Shown here piece after piece: positions 35,215 to 42,802 of a stretch of 64,000 bases of DNA; within the stretch, counting starts at the first letter, position 1; the number at the start of each line of letters is the position of its first letter. The translations under genes and the position numbers were made by a program. Origin of the DNA: Mogibacterium sp. (GTDB lineage: Bacteria; Bacillota; Clostridia; Peptostreptococcales; Anaerovoracaceae). The stretch lies in the NCBI GenBank assembly GCA_016775335.1, contig JAEUGJ010000015.1:34306-98305 (forward strand), in the 5' to 3' direction. The notes under the pieces were generated by a model, which searched no databases, was not told the DNA's origin, and saw only the letters and a program-made list of their open reading frames with translations.

Positions 35215-36633
35215 TTATTCTTCTTTTCCGTCCCAGCAGTAGGTGCACAAGTTTTCCACCGGAATGCCAACGGATTCCAGCATATCCTCCAGACGGTTGT
35301 ACTGCAGGGTATCGTATCCCTGCTGCTTCCGAATCACTTCAATCATGTTCTGATATTTCTCGCTGTCCGGATTCAGGTAATCGCCCAATTCATCGTCCTC
35401 CATGTGACGGCCTTCCAGCTCATCAATGGCTCTTCTGGCGATCAGTTCCAGCGCAGAGCGGGAACGGGAGAAGTTGAGATATTTGCAGCCAAACAGGATT
35501 GGCGGACATGCCGGACGAACGTGAATTTCTTTCGCCCCGCAGGAATAGAGGTACTTAGCCTTTTCCGCTAGCTGGGTGCCTCTGACGATGGAGTCGTCAA
35601 TCAGCACAATTCTCTTATCCTTAATCAGTTCCGGAACCGGAATCAGCTTCATCTTTGCGATGAAATCCCGCTTGGTCTGAATGGTCGGCATGAAAGATCT
35701 CGGCCAAGTCGGAGTGTATTTGATAAACGGACGGGAATACGGCAGTCTGGCCTCATTGGAATATCCGATGGCGTGTGCCACGCCGGAGTCCGGAACGCCC
35801 GCAACGATATCCACATCTTCTCTCTTCAAGGTATCTCGATGGGCAATCGCCGCACCACAGCGATGTCTCATGGCCTCCACGGAAATATCTTCATAAGAAG
35901 ATGCCGGATAACCGTAGTATACCCACAGGAACGTGCAGATTTTCATCTTCTTTCCCGGTTCTGCCAGAACGGTCACACCGTCGCTGGTCATGATGTCGAT
36001 TTCTCCCGGACCCAGGTTCTTGTAATCTTCGTATCCCAGATTCAAATACGCAAATTCCTCGAAGCTGGCGCAGTATCCGGTGTCCTTCTTTCCGATGGCC
36101 AACGGCGTACGACCCAACTTATCCCGCACGCAGAAAATTCCCCGCTTGGTCATGATCAGCATGCTCATGGATCCTTCAATCACGTCCTGCGCATGGCGGA
36201 TGCCGTCAATCATATTATCTTTCTCGTTAATCAGGGCTGCCACCAGTTCTGTGGTATTGATGTCTCCATCTCCCATTTCCATGAACTGGGTCGTTCCGTT
36301 ATCGAACAGCTTCTGCAGCAATTCTGCCTTATTGCTGATCTTTCCAACGGTGGTAATGGCAAAGGTTCCATGGTGGGAGCGCACCGTCAAAGGCTGCGGT
36401 TCATAATCCGAAATGGATCCCATGCCCATGTTGCCCTTCATGCGAGATACATCGGCATCAAATTTCGTTCTAAAAGGAGCATTTTCAATATTATGAATGG
36501 CCCGATCAAATCCATTCTCTCCGTACACTACCAATCCGCCACGTCTGGTTCCCAGATGAGAGTGATAATCCGTTCCGAAAAACAAATCAAACACACAATC
36601 TTCTTTCAACGTCGCTGCAAAAAAACCGCCCAT
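35215..36633 (-). CDS. Amidophosphoribosyltransferase-like protein without the N-terminal Cys
   Basis: 472 residues aligned along the full length of PurF. The mature start of PurF is normally a cysteine (CGVFG) that hydrolyses glutamine; here the protein begins MGGFFAATLKED and no cysteine takes that place. DYHSHLGTRRGG, GKISNKAEL and MTKRGIFCVRDKLGRTPL keep the glutaminase-domain outline. The PRPP-binding loop IVLIDDSIVRGTQ and AGVPDSG are intact, and the end CTYCWDGKE parallels PurF. An in-frame extension to 36753 crosses the promoter and was rejected. It may use free ammonia or serve another PRPP-dependent reaction. Monocistronic. Confidence 0.85.
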   Translation of the reverse strand: MGGFFAATLKEDCVFDLFFGTDYHSHLGTRRGGLVVYGENGFDRAIHNIENAPFRTKFDADVSRMKGNMGMGSISDYEPQPLTVRSHHGTFAITTVGKISNKAELLQKLFDNGTTQFMEMGDGDINTTELVAALINEKDNMIDGIRHAQDVIEGSMSMLIMTKRGIFCVRDKLGRTPLAIGKKDTGYCASFEEFAYLNLGYEDYKNLGPGEIDIMTSDGVTVLAEPGKKMKICTFLWVYYGYPASSYEDISVEAMRHRCGAAIAHRDTLKREDVDIVAGVPDSGVAHAIGYSNEARLPYSRPFIKYTPTWPRSFMPTIQTKRDFIAKMKLIPVPELIKDKRIVLIDDSIVRGTQLAEKAKYLYSCGAKEIHVRPACPPILFGCKYLNFSRSRSALELIARRAIDELEGRHMEDDELGDYLNPDSEKYQNMIEVIRKQQGYDTLQYNRLEDMLESVGIPVENLCTYCWDGKEE

Positions 36634-36678
36634 GCGAAACCCCTTTCCTGTCGTTTCATCTGTTCTGCCTCTAAAATC

Positions 36679-36718
36679 TGATACAACATATTGTATCACC
36701 CCCCGACGGAATTGACAA
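36679..36718 (-). promoter_or_regulatory. Promoter and palindromic operator of the PurF-like gene
   Basis: On the - strand TTGTCA (36713-36718), 17 bases, TACAAT (36690-36695). A palindrome with arms TGATACAA and TTGTATCA (36679-36698) covers the -10 element. Its centre ACAACATATTGT is identical to the centre of the main NrdR-like box at nrdD. Confidence 0.75.
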
Positions 36719-36721
36719 CAG

Positions 36722-36747
36722 AAAAAGGACCGCTCTCGCAGTCCTTT
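36722..36747 (-). terminator. groEL terminator
   Basis: On the - strand AAAAGGACTGC and GCGGTCCTTTT form a stem round GAGA, followed by TTTCTG. It ends the groES-groEL transcript just upstream of the PurF-like promoter. Confidence 0.9.
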
Positions 36748-36788
36748 TCCCATAAATCGGTATTTGTATGTCCTTTAAAGCGGGCAGA

Positions 36789-38417
36789 TTACATCATGCC
36801 GCCCATACCGCCGCCGGCAGGCATTGCCGGTGCCGGAGTATCCTCTTTGATTTCCGTAATTCCTGCTTCTGTGGTAAGGAGCATGCCGGAAACGCTTGCT
36901 GCATTCTGTAGTGCGGAACGGGTTACTTTTACCGGATCCACGATGCCGGCATCAATCATATTTACGTACTCGTCGCTTGCGGCGTTGAATCCGATTCCTT
37001 CCGGAGATTCTTTTACCTTGGATACCACAACGCTGCCTTCGAAACCGGCGTTCTCCGCAATCTGACGAACCGGCTCTTCCAGTGCTCTCTCAACGATCTT
37101 CGCACCGGTTCTCATATCGCCTTCCAGGCTGTCTGCATACTCAGTAACTGCCGGAATTGCACCGATCAGTGCTACACCACCGCCGGAAACGATGCCTTCC
37201 TCTACCGCAGCTCTGGTTGCGTTCAGCGCATCTTCCAGTCTCAGCTTCTTATCCTTCAGCTCGGTCTCCGTTGCTGCACCGGCATTGATTACCGCAACAC
37301 CACCGGCCAGCTTTGCCAGTCTCTCCTGAAGCTTCTCGCGGTCGAAATCGGAAGTCGTCTCTTCTGCCTCCGCGCGGATGGAATCGATTCTCTCTTTAAT
37401 CTCGGTGCGGCTGCCGTTTCCGTTGACGATAACGGTGTGATCCTTGTTGACCTTAACGGTTTCCGCTCTGCCCAACATATCGATGGTGGTCTCCTTCAGC
37501 TCGTAACCCAGCTCCTCGCTGATTACGGTACCGCCGGTCAGGATGGCGATATCCTCCATCATGGCCTTTCTTCTGTCGCCGAATCCCGGAGCCTTTACAG
37601 CAACGACATCCAGGGTTCCTCTCAGCTTATTGACAACCAGAGTAGCCAGTGCTTCGCCTTCTACGTCATCTGCAACGATCAGCAGCTTGCTTCCGGATTT
37701 CATGATATCCTCCAGCAACGGAACGATTTCCTGAATGTTGCTGATTTTCTTGTCGGTCAGCAGGATGTACGGGTGATCCAGAACGGCTTCCATCTTCTCG
37801 CTGTTGGCAGCCATGTATGGGGACAGATAACCTCTGTCGAACTGCATACCTTCTACTACGTCCAAAGTGGTTCCCAGAGACTTGGATTCCTCAACGGTGA
37901 TAACACCGTCTTTGCCCACCTTGTCCATAGCTTCCGAAATCAGTCTGCCGATTTCCTGGTCGCCGGCGGACACGGAAGCAACCTGTGCGATGCTCTCCTT
38001 GTCGTCTACTTTCTTTGCGCTGTTCTTAAGATAATCTACAGCGGCCTCAACGGCACCGTCGATACCTCTCTTCAGAACCATTGGGTTTGCACCGGCAGTG
38101 ACGTTCTTGAATCCTTCTCTTACGATTGCCTGTGTCAGCAGAGTCGCAGTGGTGGTACCATCACCGGCCACATCGTTGGTCTTGGTTGCAACTTCTTTGA
38201 CCAGCTGTGCACCCATGTTCTCTACCTGATCTTCCAGCTCAACTTCCTTTGCGATGGAAACACCGTCGTTGGTGATCAACGGGGATCCGTAAGACTTCTC
38301 AATCAGAACGTTCCGTCCCTTCGGTCCCAGTGTAATCTTAACGGTGTCTGCCAGCTTATCCACACCTGCCAGAAGCTTTCTTCTGGATTCTTCTCCGTAA
38401 AACAAATCTTTAGCCAT
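36789..38417 (-). CDS. groEL: Chaperonin GroEL
   Basis: 60-kDa chaperonin subunit forming double seven-membered rings that fold proteins with ATP. 542 residues. VKITLGPKGRNV, the DGTTTATLL ATP-site motif near residue 87, AAVEEGIVSGGG near residue 405 and the C-terminal Gly-Met tail (PAGGGMGGMM) are typical. Lies 28 bases after groES and shares its CIRCE-controlled promoter. Confidence 0.99.
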   Translation of the reverse strand: MAKDLFYGEESRRKLLAGVDKLADTVKITLGPKGRNVLIEKSYGSPLITNDGVSIAKEVELEDQVENMGAQLVKEVATKTNDVAGDGTTTATLLTQAIVREGFKNVTAGANPMVLKRGIDGAVEAAVDYLKNSAKKVDDKESIAQVASVSAGDQEIGRLISEAMDKVGKDGVITVEESKSLGTTLDVVEGMQFDRGYLSPYMAANSEKMEAVLDHPYILLTDKKISNIQEIVPLLEDIMKSGSKLLIVADDVEGEALATLVVNKLRGTLDVVAVKAPGFGDRRKAMMEDIAILTGGTVISEELGYELKETTIDMLGRAETVKVNKDHTVIVNGNGSRTEIKERIDSIRAEAEETTSDFDREKLQERLAKLAGGVAVINAGAATETELKDKKLRLEDALNATRAAVEEGIVSGGGVALIGAIPAVTEYADSLEGDMRTGAKIVERALEEPVRQIAENAGFEGSVVVSKVKESPEGIGFNAASDEYVNMIDAGIVDPVKVTRSALQNAASVSGMLLTTEAGITEIKEDTPAPAMPAGGGMGGMM

Positions 38418-38445
38418 TTTTCTATCCTCCTATGTCAATCGGCAG

Positions 38446-38724
38446 TTACTCGATTACTGCCAGAATATCTTTCTGCTCCATAATGGTATATTCCACACCT
38501 TCGTGCTTCAGATCCGTGCCGCCATAACGGGAGAAAATTACGTGATCTCCTTCTTTCAGCTGCATCTTCTCATCCTCGGTTCCCGGACCAACCGCTACAA
38601 CAACCGCCTGCTGTGGTCTTTCCTTTGCACTGCCGGAAAGAATCAATCCGCCTTCGGTCTTTTCCAATGCTTCGTCCTTCTTTATAACTACTCTTGCGCC
38701 CAACGGCTTAATACCTAAACTCAT
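38446..38724 (-). CDS. groES: Co-chaperonin GroES
   Basis: 92 residues: KPLGARVVIKKDEALEKTEGGLILSG (core of the beta barrel and mobile loop region) and VIFSRYGGTDLKHEGVEYTIM. The ATG at 38724 has GAGGAGG upstream at good spacing; the longer in-frame reading would run through the CIRCE element and was rejected. Caps the GroEL ring. Confidence 0.98.
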   Translation of the reverse strand: MSLGIKPLGARVVIKKDEALEKTEGGLILSGSAKERPQQAVVVAVGPGTEDEKMQLKEGDHVIFSRYGGTDLKHEGVEYTIMEQKDILAVIE

Positions 38725-38755
38725 TCCAGTTTCCTCCTCTATTTTTCTTTGTCTG

Positions 38756-38782
38756 TTAGCACTCATATTAACCGAGTGCCAA
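38756..38782 (-). promoter_or_regulatory. CIRCE element (HrcA operator)
   Basis: TTAGCACTC, 9-base spacer, GAGTGCCAA: the CIRCE consensus TTAGCACTC-N9-GAGTGCTAA with a single mismatch. It lies in the groES leader just after the promoter, so HrcA should repress groESL until heat or folding stress. Confidence 0.95.
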
Positions 38783-38794
38783 CTTCCAAGAATT

Positions 38795-38823
38795 ATTCTA
38801 CTCACCTGTTCCTAGGATGTCAA
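38795..38823 (-). promoter_or_regulatory. groESL promoter
   Basis: On the - strand a perfect TTGACA (38818-38823), 17 bases, TAGAAT (38795-38800). The CIRCE element starts 12 bases downstream of the -10, overlapping the start of transcription region. Confidence 0.85.
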
Positions 38824-38863
38824 CCTCTTTCCCCGGAAAAAATGTGAAGTTATCTTCATTTTT

Positions 38864-39700
38864 CTATTTCCGCTTCTCCCGCTCGCTCTTTCGGATGTAC
38901 ACGTCCTTCACCTGAATATTCACGTGACCCAAAGAGAAGGAGGTCATGGTGCGAAGCACCTGCCAGATTTCCTGCTGGAACATGATGCAGTGACGACCGG
39001 CACCCGGGAATTTGCGAATTCGCACTTCCACCACCAGGTTGAATCCAGACACATTACCGTTATGGTAGAAATTCAGCACCTTAATGCACCCCCGATGGGC
39101 TTCCGCCGCAATCATGATAATATCCCGAATGGCTTCCTCTCGGATTTCAAACTTTCCGGAGTAGCTGAACGGCGGCCGCACGATGGTGCGCTCTTTTCCG
39201 GATTCCTCCTGTAACGCTCGGCTGCGGAAGAATCGCGTCGGGTTCAAAATGTATCCTGCAAAATTACGTTTCAATTGACCCATCGGTACCGGAATGGCAT
39301 GCTCTCCGCCCTGCATCCGATGTTCTCCTGCCACCTTTCGCTGTTCTTCCGTCGTAAAATCCTCAATGTACATGCGGTGATCCGGCGTCGGAAGTTCCAG
39401 GGCATCCAGAATCCAATTCACCATTCGGTCCGATGTTCCAATGACCATCAGTTTATCCGGATTCAATTCCAGAAGTTTTTTTCGAACCTCTTCCCGATGG
39501 TCGTCGTAGTTGAACAGCGCAGTTCGCATCGCCGCCGCCTTCGACGAACATTCCTTTGCAGAACGACCGGCGGCGATCCCGCCTCGATAGATCAGCAATC
39601 CGTCGTCAATGATGGCATCGATATGTTTTTCCCGGCAAATTCTCGCCGCACTGTAGCTTTTTCCGGTTCCGCTTTTTCCTGTAAAAGAATATATTTCCAT
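38864..39700 (-). CDS. P-loop ATP-binding protein, chromosomal neighbour of the prophage
   Basis: 278 residues. Begins MEIYSFTGKSGTGKSYSA, a Walker A loop (GKSGTGKS) at residues 8-15. Then IDAIIDDGLLIYRGG and a basic middle part. The last 100 residues (FEIREEAIRDIIMIAAEAH, VVEVRIRKFPGAGRH, GHVNIQVKDVYI) resemble an Asp23/Gls24-type domain. The start at 39700 has AAGGAT upstream. Such proteins occur widely in Clostridia with no assigned function. It is the last chromosomal gene before the prophage, about 55 bases from the first phage gene. Confidence 0.75.
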   Translation of the reverse strand: MEIYSFTGKSGTGKSYSAARICREKHIDAIIDDGLLIYRGGIAAGRSAKECSSKAAAMRTALFNYDDHREEVRKKLLELNPDKLMVIGTSDRMVNWILDALELPTPDHRMYIEDFTTEEQRKVAGEHRMQGGEHAIPVPMGQLKRNFAGYILNPTRFFRSRALQEESGKERTIVRPPFSYSGKFEIREEAIRDIIMIAAEAHRGCIKVLNFYHNGNVSGFNLVVEVRIRKFPGAGRHCIMFQQEIWQVLRTMTSFSLGHVNIQVKDVYIRKSEREKRK

Positions 39701-39755
39701 TGTTAAGTTATCCTTATATGATTCTTGTTGTAAAACGCTTTGAATCAACGGTTTT

Positions 39756-40373
39756 TTAAAGTTTTTTGTATCTTACTAGTATCTTATTATCTCTATTTTT
39801 TGGTTCTTGTGGTGCTTCTAGTGTATAGTCGTTTTTACCTTCCATCGTGCTTTTTATTGCTTGCTTTATTGCTTCGTTAATCATAGCCAAATCGGGATTG
39901 AACCCGGTTTCCGGTATTCTTCCGATTGCTTTATTCAATTCATAGTCGGCCATAATATGCTGAGCGCTTCCCACGCGGTCCCAGAGTGGCGTGTGTAGGT
40001 GTGTTAATATTAATTGTATAACACAATGCGGATCACTTCCATGGTCTCCGCCGAAAATATAATAAAGTGACTTTTTATCCCGGGCGGATAGGTTCCGGGA
40101 TATGGTCTCGTACCCCTTCGCGATTCCTTCATCGTCCAATCCGTCTATTATATCGCGGTCAGGATATGCCAACGCGATAAGGTACGGCACCGGGTTTTCC
40201 CCTGCTGTCCGTATCCACGCCATCAGCTGCGACACCGTCGGTTCAGATTCTCCGTTCTCCCAGTGCTGCACCGTCCTCCGTGTTATGTCCATTTCTGCCG
40301 CCATGTCCATCTGTGATTTTCCCCCGGCTTTCCTTGCCTGCTTTAATGCTTCCGCTGTTGTTGTTAGCCTCAT
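39756..40373 (-). CDS. XRE-family helix-turn-helix regulator
   Basis: 205 residues. The first 55 residues are an HTH_3 domain: EALKQARKAGGKSQMDMAAEM, then DITRRTVQHWENGESEPT with the recognition helix. The C-terminal 150 residues match no family known to me; they include a stretch with DHGSDPHCVIQLILTHLHTP. The ATG at 40373 follows GGGGG; a start 8 codons upstream is possible. It faces away from the small + strand gene across a promoter gap with a dyad, the layout of a phage immunity region, so it may be the lysogeny repressor or a related regulator. Confidence 0.75.
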   Translation of the reverse strand: MRLTTTAEALKQARKAGGKSQMDMAAEMDITRRTVQHWENGESEPTVSQLMAWIRTAGENPVPYLIALAYPDRDIIDGLDDEGIAKGYETISRNLSARDKKSLYYIFGGDHGSDPHCVIQLILTHLHTPLWDRVGSAQHIMADYELNKAIGRIPETGFNPDLAMINEAIKQAIKSTMEGKNDYTLEAPQEPKNRDNKILVRYKKL

Positions 40374-40415
40374 AATATACCCCCTTTCAATATTCACTCT
40401 TTAATTTTAGCAGAA

Positions 40416-40438
40416 ATGAAAGGTGAAAAAACTTTCAT
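40416..40438. promoter_or_regulatory. Dyad in the divergent regulator gap
   Basis: ATGAAAG, 9 bases, CTTTCAT: a perfect 7-base inverted repeat between the XRE regulator and the divergent small gene. A TTGAGA / TATGCT pair with 16-base spacing lies just to its right on the + strand (about 40457-40484). Likely operator of the XRE protein, by position only. Confidence 0.45.
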
Positions 40439-40534
40439 GTTTTTTATTGAATTTTGAGAACTTTTTTAAGTTGTTTATGCTTCGAAAAATCTTTAAAATT
40501 GTAAAACAATTAAATGTGCAGAAAGGAGTCCTAT

Positions 40535-40750
40535 ATGATTAATTTTGTCCATCTATGCGGGTTTCTAATTCGTCAAAATTCAAGCTTCTACACGCTCCAA
40601 TGCCCATCCGGTTTCTTTCCGTGCCGGTTTTCCGGCGTGGATCCCCCCGCGCTTTCTTCCGCCGTTGAAATTTTGGGCCATCTCGAGAATATCGAAACCG
40701 CCCGCCCGTTGTCGCTCGTCGTCTGTGTTGATGATTTCAATTTCTTGTAA
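40535..40750 (+). CDS. Small phage protein, unknown
   Basis: 71 residues starting MINFVHLCGFLIRQNSS. The ATG at 40535 has AGAAAGGAG upstream at good spacing, and a rho-independent terminator follows directly, so a complete single-gene transcription unit is present. It is the only supported + strand gene of the prophage. No family, signal peptide or membrane helix recognised; the C-terminus is acidic and hydrophobic (LSLVVCVDDFNFL). It may be a lysogeny-expressed gene. Confidence 0.5.
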   Translation: MINFVHLCGFLIRQNSSFYTLQCPSGFFPCRFSGVDPPALSSAVEILGHLENIETARPLSLVVCVDDFNFL

Positions 40751-40752
40751 CT

Positions 40753-40785
40753 AAAAGCCGGGGAAACTTGCCCCGGCTTTCTGTT
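40753..40785. terminator. Bidirectional terminator between convergent phage units
   Basis: AAAAGCCGGGG and CCCCGGCTTT form a perfect stem round AAACTTG. It has T-rich flanks on the + side and an A-rich entry giving T residues on the - strand, so it can end both the + strand small gene and the long - strand late transcript. Confidence 0.85.
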
Positions 40786-40786
40786 G

Positions 40787-41191
40787 TTATTGTTTTGTTA
40801 TATCAATTGTTAGATTTGTTCCCGTTGCTGCCATTCCACTAATAACAATGGTTAGTGTAGATACTGGTTTTGTGCAATAGTTCCGAATGATTCCAGATAC
40901 TCCCAGGGTTACAATATCCCCCGCCGCCTTTACGGTTTGAGATGCCGTCATTCCGGGAATTGCCACGCCGTCCTGATAGGCTGTCAACGTGATTGTTCCG
41001 GCTGCGCTACCGCTCAGCGTTGCTCCGGCTGCTATGTCATAGTATCCGGGCCCCGTCAGGGTGATTCCGTTGCCCTGCAGTTGATAGTTCTGCCCGTATC
41101 TTCGCACAATTGTAGCCGGTGCATATGTTCCGCCATCTGGCAGCGATACAACACTATTATTGATTGCATACAATGCACTTTTACAACTCAT
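40787..41191 (-). CDS. Phage protein, probable structural/decoration type
   Basis: 134 residues, rich in Thr, Gly, Ala and Ser with alternating beta-strand pattern (GTYAPATIVRRYG, GITLTGPGYYDIAAGATLSGSAAGTITLTAYQDG). This looks like an immunoglobulin- or jelly-roll-like beta domain as in phage decoration proteins. Position at the end of the late operon, next to the Asn/Gly-rich protein, fits a virion component. No catalytic motifs. Confidence 0.6.
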   Translation of the reverse strand: MSCKSALYAINNSVVSLPDGGTYAPATIVRRYGQNYQLQGNGITLTGPGYYDIAAGATLSGSAAGTITLTAYQDGVAIPGMTASQTVKAAGDIVTLGVSGIIRNYCTKPVSTLTIVISGMAATGTNLTIDITKQ

Positions 41192-41246
41192 TTTCTCCTC
41201 CTTGGCTCCTCTGCCTGTATCATTTTGCCAACGCTGTCAAAATGTT

Positions 41247-41843
41247 TTAAATTGCGGCGCCGCATCCGCATCCACCGAACGGATTGGATCCGCTGCAGTA
41301 GGTTGTTGCGTTAGGGTATCTCACTACCCCACACATAGCCGCCTGAAGCTGTAACTGGTTAACCTGTGCCTGCAGTGCTTCAATTTTATTCTGGGCGATT
41401 GCATCCAGAACTTTCTGCGTCTGCTCCGTGGTGTTGGCGTTAATTGCCGCGGTGTTAATTGCTCCGTTATAGTTAACGCCGTCAATTGCTCTTTGGGTCG
41501 TGCAGCAGCAGTCGGAAATCCGGTTCTGTGTCTCGTTGAAGTTCCTTAGGTTCTCATAACCGAGATTACTTAATCCGTTCTGCAATCCCATATAATCCGC
41601 CTGAAGGCTGTCGTTCAGTCTTCCCACGCTGTTCTCCAGGCCGTTGAAGTTCATGGCGTTACAAAGTCCGGATTCCGTTACCGGTTCGCCTCCGCCGTTC
41701 TGGTTTCCTTTGTTCCAGTAGCCTCCGCCCATCATTAGCAAGATCAGCAAAGCGAAAATCCACATTCCGCCATTATTGCCACCAAAAGCGTTATTGTCTC
41801 GGTCGGTCACTGCCGCAATGTCTGCGAGTGTCATTTCTCCCAT
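41247..41843 (-). CDS. Phage membrane-segment protein with Asn/Gln-rich body and Cys/Gly tail
   Basis: 198 residues. A Gly/Asn-rich N-terminus, one hydrophobic helix (MWIFALLILLMMGGGYW), then a Gln/Asn-rich helical part containing DCCCTTQRA and the C-terminal QLQLQAAMCGVVRYPNATTY ending GSNPFGGCGCGAAI. Proteins of this kind are common in prophages of gut Firmicutes, always without assigned function. AAAGGAGAAAAG precedes the ATG. The repeated 17-base motif lies about 40 bases upstream. Confidence 0.65.
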   Translation of the reverse strand: MGEMTLADIAAVTDRDNNAFGGNNGGMWIFALLILLMMGGGYWNKGNQNGGGEPVTESGLCNAMNFNGLENSVGRLNDSLQADYMGLQNGLSNLGYENLRNFNETQNRISDCCCTTQRAIDGVNYNGAINTAAINANTTEQTQKVLDAIAQNKIEALQAQVNQLQLQAAMCGVVRYPNATTYCSGSNPFGGCGCGAAI

Positions 41844-41880
41844 TTTTTCTTTTCTCCTTTCAAAAAATAATTTAAATATG

Positions 41881-41897
41881 TTTAACTTGCAAGTTTA
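41881..41897 (-). repeat. 17-base motif, copy 1 of 2
   Basis: On the - strand TAAACTTGCAAGTTAAA, centred on the palindrome AACTTGCAAGTT, 8 bases after a perfect TATAAT (41905-41910). The second copy (15 of 17 identical) lies after the TATAAT of the promoter at 45.55 kb. Confidence 0.6.
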
Positions 41898-41912
41898 ACC
41901 GACGATTATAAT

Positions 41913-42146
41913 TTAAAAATTTGCAATATTTTTTAAATTGCTCAGGAATTCGTCAACGTCAATTCCTCGTTCTCTGCATATTCTCCGAACCATCTGTTCC
42001 GGGCTTGCTCCGTTACTGCTTAGCATGTTCAGCACTTTCCCCATCTGTGGCCCGCCTCTCATTGCCTGCCTTGCTTGTTCTATGATTTCCGGATTCAGTC
42101 CGGCGCTGTTCTGTTTCGGCTGATTTCTGAATATACTGCTCCCCAT
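41913..42146 (-). CDS. Small phage protein overlapping the preceding gene
   Basis: 77 residues: MGSSIFRNQPKQNSAG then a helical part (PEIIEQARQAMRGGPQMGKVLNML) and an acidic C-terminus. The ATG at 42146 has AGAGAGGAG upstream at about 10 bases. The first 134 bases are read in another frame as the end of the preceding gene, so either the two genes truly overlap or the pair is joined by recoding. No family recognised. Confidence 0.6.
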   Translation of the reverse strand: MGSSIFRNQPKQNSAGLNPEIIEQARQAMRGGPQMGKVLNMLSSNGASPEQMVRRICRERGIDVDEFLSNLKNIANF

Positions 42147-42441
42147 AATTCCGTATCTCCTCTCTGAACTGTTCGAACTCTTCCCGGGTTATGTAGTCGG
42201 ATTCCTCTGCAGGTTCCGGTGTTTTCGCCTGTATTTCTTCGAATTTGAATTTTCGAATTGTTGGGAACCCGGCTCCATCCGTTGTTTTCAGGTAAAAAAT
42301 ATCTTCGTTCCCATCGAATAGGGCGGCGGAACTGTTTGGCGCCATTTGGTAGGCTTTCGCCCCTTCTTCTCCGGTTACTCGTGTTATTGATTCTTGCCTT
42401 ATAGAATAATTTTGAAATTGATTGAATGGGCTATAATACAC
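42013..42441 (-). CDS. Phage protein, unknown
   Basis: 142 residues from a GTG at 42441 that has a perfect AGGAGGT at ideal distance; in-frame ATG starts further upstream lie in the terminator and were rejected. The N-terminal 90 residues look folded (YYSPFNQFQNYSIRQES, DIFYLKTTDGAGFPTIRKFKFEE), followed by an acidic and then highly polar tail (EQRRTESGNHRTSKAGNER) that coincides with the overlap with the next gene. The tail composition looks like overprinting of a constrained frame. Confidence 0.55.
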   Translation of the reverse strand: MYYSPFNQFQNYSIRQESITRVTGEEGAKAYQMAPNSSAALFDGNEDIFYLKTTDGAGFPTIRKFKFEEIQAKTPEPAEESDYITREEFEQFREEIRNYGEQYIQKSAETEQRRTESGNHRTSKAGNERRATDGESAEHAKQ

Positions 42442-42484
42442 GGCTCCACCTCCTGTCTCTTTTTTCAAAATCATTGTAAAAAAA

Positions 42485-42522
42485 TAAACGGCAGTCACCC
42501 TTTCGGATTACTGCCGTTTTTT
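42485..42522. terminator. Terminator within the late region
   Basis: AAACGGCAGT and ACTGCCGTTT form a 10-base stem with a CCTTTCGG-type loop, followed on the + side by T residues and on the - strand by TTTATTTTTTT. It follows the HTH-type gene at 42530, ending that - strand segment. Confidence 0.85.
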
Positions 42523-42529
42523 TCTTGCT

Positions 42530-42802
42530 TTATTCTCTTGTTTCTTCCGGATTCCTTCCGTATACGCTCCGCTTCCTTGGTGGTAGTATTGGGTCTAGCC
42601 TCTGCACTTCATCATATTTTTTCCGCAATCTGGAAATAATGCGATCAATTCCAGAAATTGAAATATTTAGCTCCATCGCCTGCTTTACTCGGGACCATCC
42701 AGCCGCCCGGGTCCGGATAACAATCTCCTCCTCTTCGGTTAGGTTTGCCAGCTGGATAAATCGTTCTAATACTAATTTTGTCCAGATTACTTCGTTCGTC
42801 AT
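42530..42802 (-). CDS. Phage helix-turn-helix protein
   Basis: 90 residues. Begins MTNEVIWTKLVLERFIQLA; then LTEEEEIVIRTRAAGWSRVKQAMELNISISGIDRIISRLRKKY, which looks like a sigma-region-4 or LuxR-like HTH (helix-turn-helix around residues 33-62). It starts at the stop of the lysin gene (1-base overlap region) and ends in a terminator. Possible late-gene regulator. Confidence 0.6.
   Translation of the reverse strand: MTNEVIWTKLVLERFIQLANLTEEEEIVIRTRAAGWSRVKQAMELNISISGIDRIISRLRKKYDEVQRLDPILPPRKRSVYGRNPEETRE

Noticed and set aside
39700..39760. Left attachment site (attL) of the prophage
   Set aside because: The junction must be near here, but without the right end no repeated core can be shown, so no site is reported.
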